Assembly: GCA_932294295.1 (NCBI GenBank)
Contig: OW028574.1
Coordinates: 9,372,215 to 9,436,214 of the forward strand
DNA length: 64,000 nt
Direction of reading: 5' to 3'
Source: Alitta virens
Taxonomy: Eukaryota > Annelida > Polychaeta > Phyllodocida > Nereididae
The number at the start of each line of letters is the position of its first letter. Position 1 is the stretch's first letter. Shown one piece after another: positions 62,427 to 64,000 of the stretch. The notes under the pieces were generated by a model that was not told the DNA's origin, ran no database searches, and worked only from the letters and a program-made list of their open reading frames with translations. The position numbers and the translations under genes were made by a program.

Positions 62427-63549
62427 CCTGCTACTATCCAACCTTCATTGCGGGACAGTATGCCTTAGGTGCAAGGGTTCAGCATTATGAATGAATATAT
62501 TTGTTAATTTTCGCCAGTTTATATGCAAATTATGTGGCCAGTAAAAAAATCACCCAGGATTAAAAATGCCACGGGGTTTATCTTGGAAATAATATAAACC
62601 TTAAGAAAATGGCTGAAGGGGTGTAAGAGGGTGGAATATCACTGTTGGGGGGCAACTGCGTAGATGAACCAAAAATAGTTTAATGAATAGATTGAGTTGA
62701 TCATCGTGTTTCTGTGAGGTAGCCTTCAGAATAGATAAGCCTCAAAATAAGTCTAGTAGAAGAGGGCTTTGAAATGGCGGTAACAGCTAGGACTATAGAG
62801 TTAATTTAAATCAAATATCACACTATAAGTATTCAAGGTTACATGATACATTATTGTAAATCGTGTTGTAGTCATTTAGAGTAACTCATGTTTAAAGATT
62901 TTCAACTAAAACAAATGAACTGTTGAAATAAGCGGAGGGATGTCTTGGTGTTTCATGCAAAATCACATCCGTGTGCAGTCGTTGCTTGGAGAAAAGTAAG
63001 AAGGCAATAGCTCTGGACAGGGAAGTCTGCCTGGTGACTGCTTTAAACAGTTCCCCTGAGCAAACTGCCATAAATTGAGTGGGCTGGCTCTAGCTCTAGG
63101 CCAACTTTTTTTTTCTTTAATATTTTGGTCATAATATTGATGTCACGATCTCAGGGGGACTATATATTAGGGAAATAGAATTCAGTTAAAGCTCTCTTCC
63201 TTCCAGCACACTGCTGTCTGCTGCCCCTGTTCTGGATAGCTTGGGCTGAAGGTGGAATGTCCTAGATATGGCTCGCTTGCCTGGTGTTTTCAGTGATAGC
63301 GCTATATTGCCTCGATGCTAGATGATCTAAATATCCACTTTTAGTGTGGTATCTTATTGGGGGCAGAAGTAAAGATGACATGGTAAAGCTTGGAGTCAAG
63401 GAAATGTCAGCTAACAGTATTAAATTTAATATTACTGTTGACCCGATGTATATATCTTTATTTGCTGTCATGCTTTGTTGAATTTGGGTAACACACTAAC
63501 GACAATTTAATACCTTGTCTAAATTACACTGGTCTTTGCCCTAGGTGAT

Positions 63550-63942
63550 GGGTGGGTGGGTGAGACGGGCTTCACATCCCATATTTTTGCACCCGATAGT
63601 GCTGATCAGGACAGGCAGGTGCCAAGGCAATGAGAATGGGGTGGGGGCCTAGCTCAGAGGTAGCGCTCTGGGCTTCCAACCATTGGGTCCCGGGTTCAAT
63701 TTCCGGTCGAGCCTAAGTTGGATGGCTGTTTCATCCTTCATCTCATTGCCATGGTCCCTGCATGTCCTAATTAGCCCATCAGGTGTAGAAATACCGGACG
63801 TAAAGCCCTAATCACCCACCCACCACCGCCAAGGCAATGAGGCGAATGATGAAGCAACATTTTAACGTAGATTCGAACCAAGGACCCAGTGGTTGACAAC
63901 CCAGCATGCTACTACTGAGCTAAGCCTTACTCCTGTGCCCCG
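63550..63942 (-). mobile_element. Older SINE family A-like copy (antisense), split by a younger SINE
   Basis: Left part GGGCTTCACATCCCATATTT...AGGACAGGCAGG and right part CAACATTTTAACGTAGATTC...CCCAGTGGTTGACAACCC...CTACTGAGCTAAG are a diverged reverse complement of family A, interrupted at 63635-63827. AGGTGAT at 63543-63549 and 63943-63949 may be its target duplication. Confidence 0.85.
63635..63827 (+). mobile_element. SINE family A copy nested inside an older antisense SINE
   Basis: The target duplication GCCAAGGCAATGAG (63621-63634 and 63828-63841) lies inside an opposite-strand copy. A box CTAGCTCAGAGGTAGCGC, B box GGGTTCAATTTCC, tail CACCCACCCACCACC. Confidence 0.95.
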
Positions 63943-64000
63943 AGGTGATCGTCATCGCGAGGTGGTCATCAGTTGGGTGTAAATTATAGTTAGATATATG

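Noticed and set aside
63188..63240. Possible next neurexin exon after CTCTTCCTTCCAG
   Set aside because: In phase 0, required after the exon ending at 55754, it meets a stop (TAG) after ten codons.

Overview
This is a gene-poor eukaryotic (animal) genomic window. The only protein-coding sequence of the host genome that I can support is two adjacent exons of a neurexin-type gene on the + strand, at 50251-50397 and 55588-55754. Together they encode about 103 residues of a laminin-G/LNS domain that reads most like the second LNS domain (LNS2) of alpha-neurexin. They have good splice sites and a shared phase-1 junction, and the second exon ends where alternative splice site 2 (SS2) lies in vertebrate neurexins. 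The rest appears to be intron: more than 50 kb upstream (possibly with exons I could not recognise), 5190 bp between the two exons, and more than 8 kb downstream. The protein sequence, the tRNA-derived SINEs and the CR1/Jockey-like LINE suggest a non-vertebrate bilaterian, probably a marine invertebrate (lophotrochozoan or invertebrate deuterostome). I cannot name the species.

Layout. 1-50 kb holds scattered small mobile elements: a roughly 150-bp palindromic MITE (copies at 1, 12.5, 29.4, 32.4 and 58.7 kb), a roughly 400-bp TTAA-flanked piggyBac-like MITE (14.4 and 21.1 kb), SINE family A (nine copies across the window), SINE family B (25.4 and 51.5 kb plus a 3' part at 37.7 kb) and SINE family C (13.6 kb plus tail fragments). 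A decayed LINE lies at 34.2-37.3 kb with a family A SINE inserted in it. Many simple and tandem repeats are present, the most structured being a 17-bp minisatellite with a 111-bp higher-order period at 46.1-47.1 kb. 50-56 kb holds the two exons and the intron between them, including a composite repeat block at 54.6-55.5 kb. 56-64 kb is intron with further SINEs, MITEs and a 29-bp tandem array.

The most interesting non-repeat signal is at 9461-9537. A strong polypyrimidine tract and CAG acceptor abut a GTGAGT donor, and a GTATGT donor follows 54 nt later. This is the layout expected of a recursive-splicing (ratchet) site with an RS-exon, in a very long intron of the type where such sites occur. 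Candidate regulatory clusters with CTCF-like motifs are at 49.55-49.60 kb, about 650 bp before the first neurexin exon, and at 59.47-59.54 kb.

Most open reading frames in this window are chance or repeat-derived and are not annotated as genes. No rRNA, functional tRNA, CRISPR, operon or prokaryotic feature was seen.
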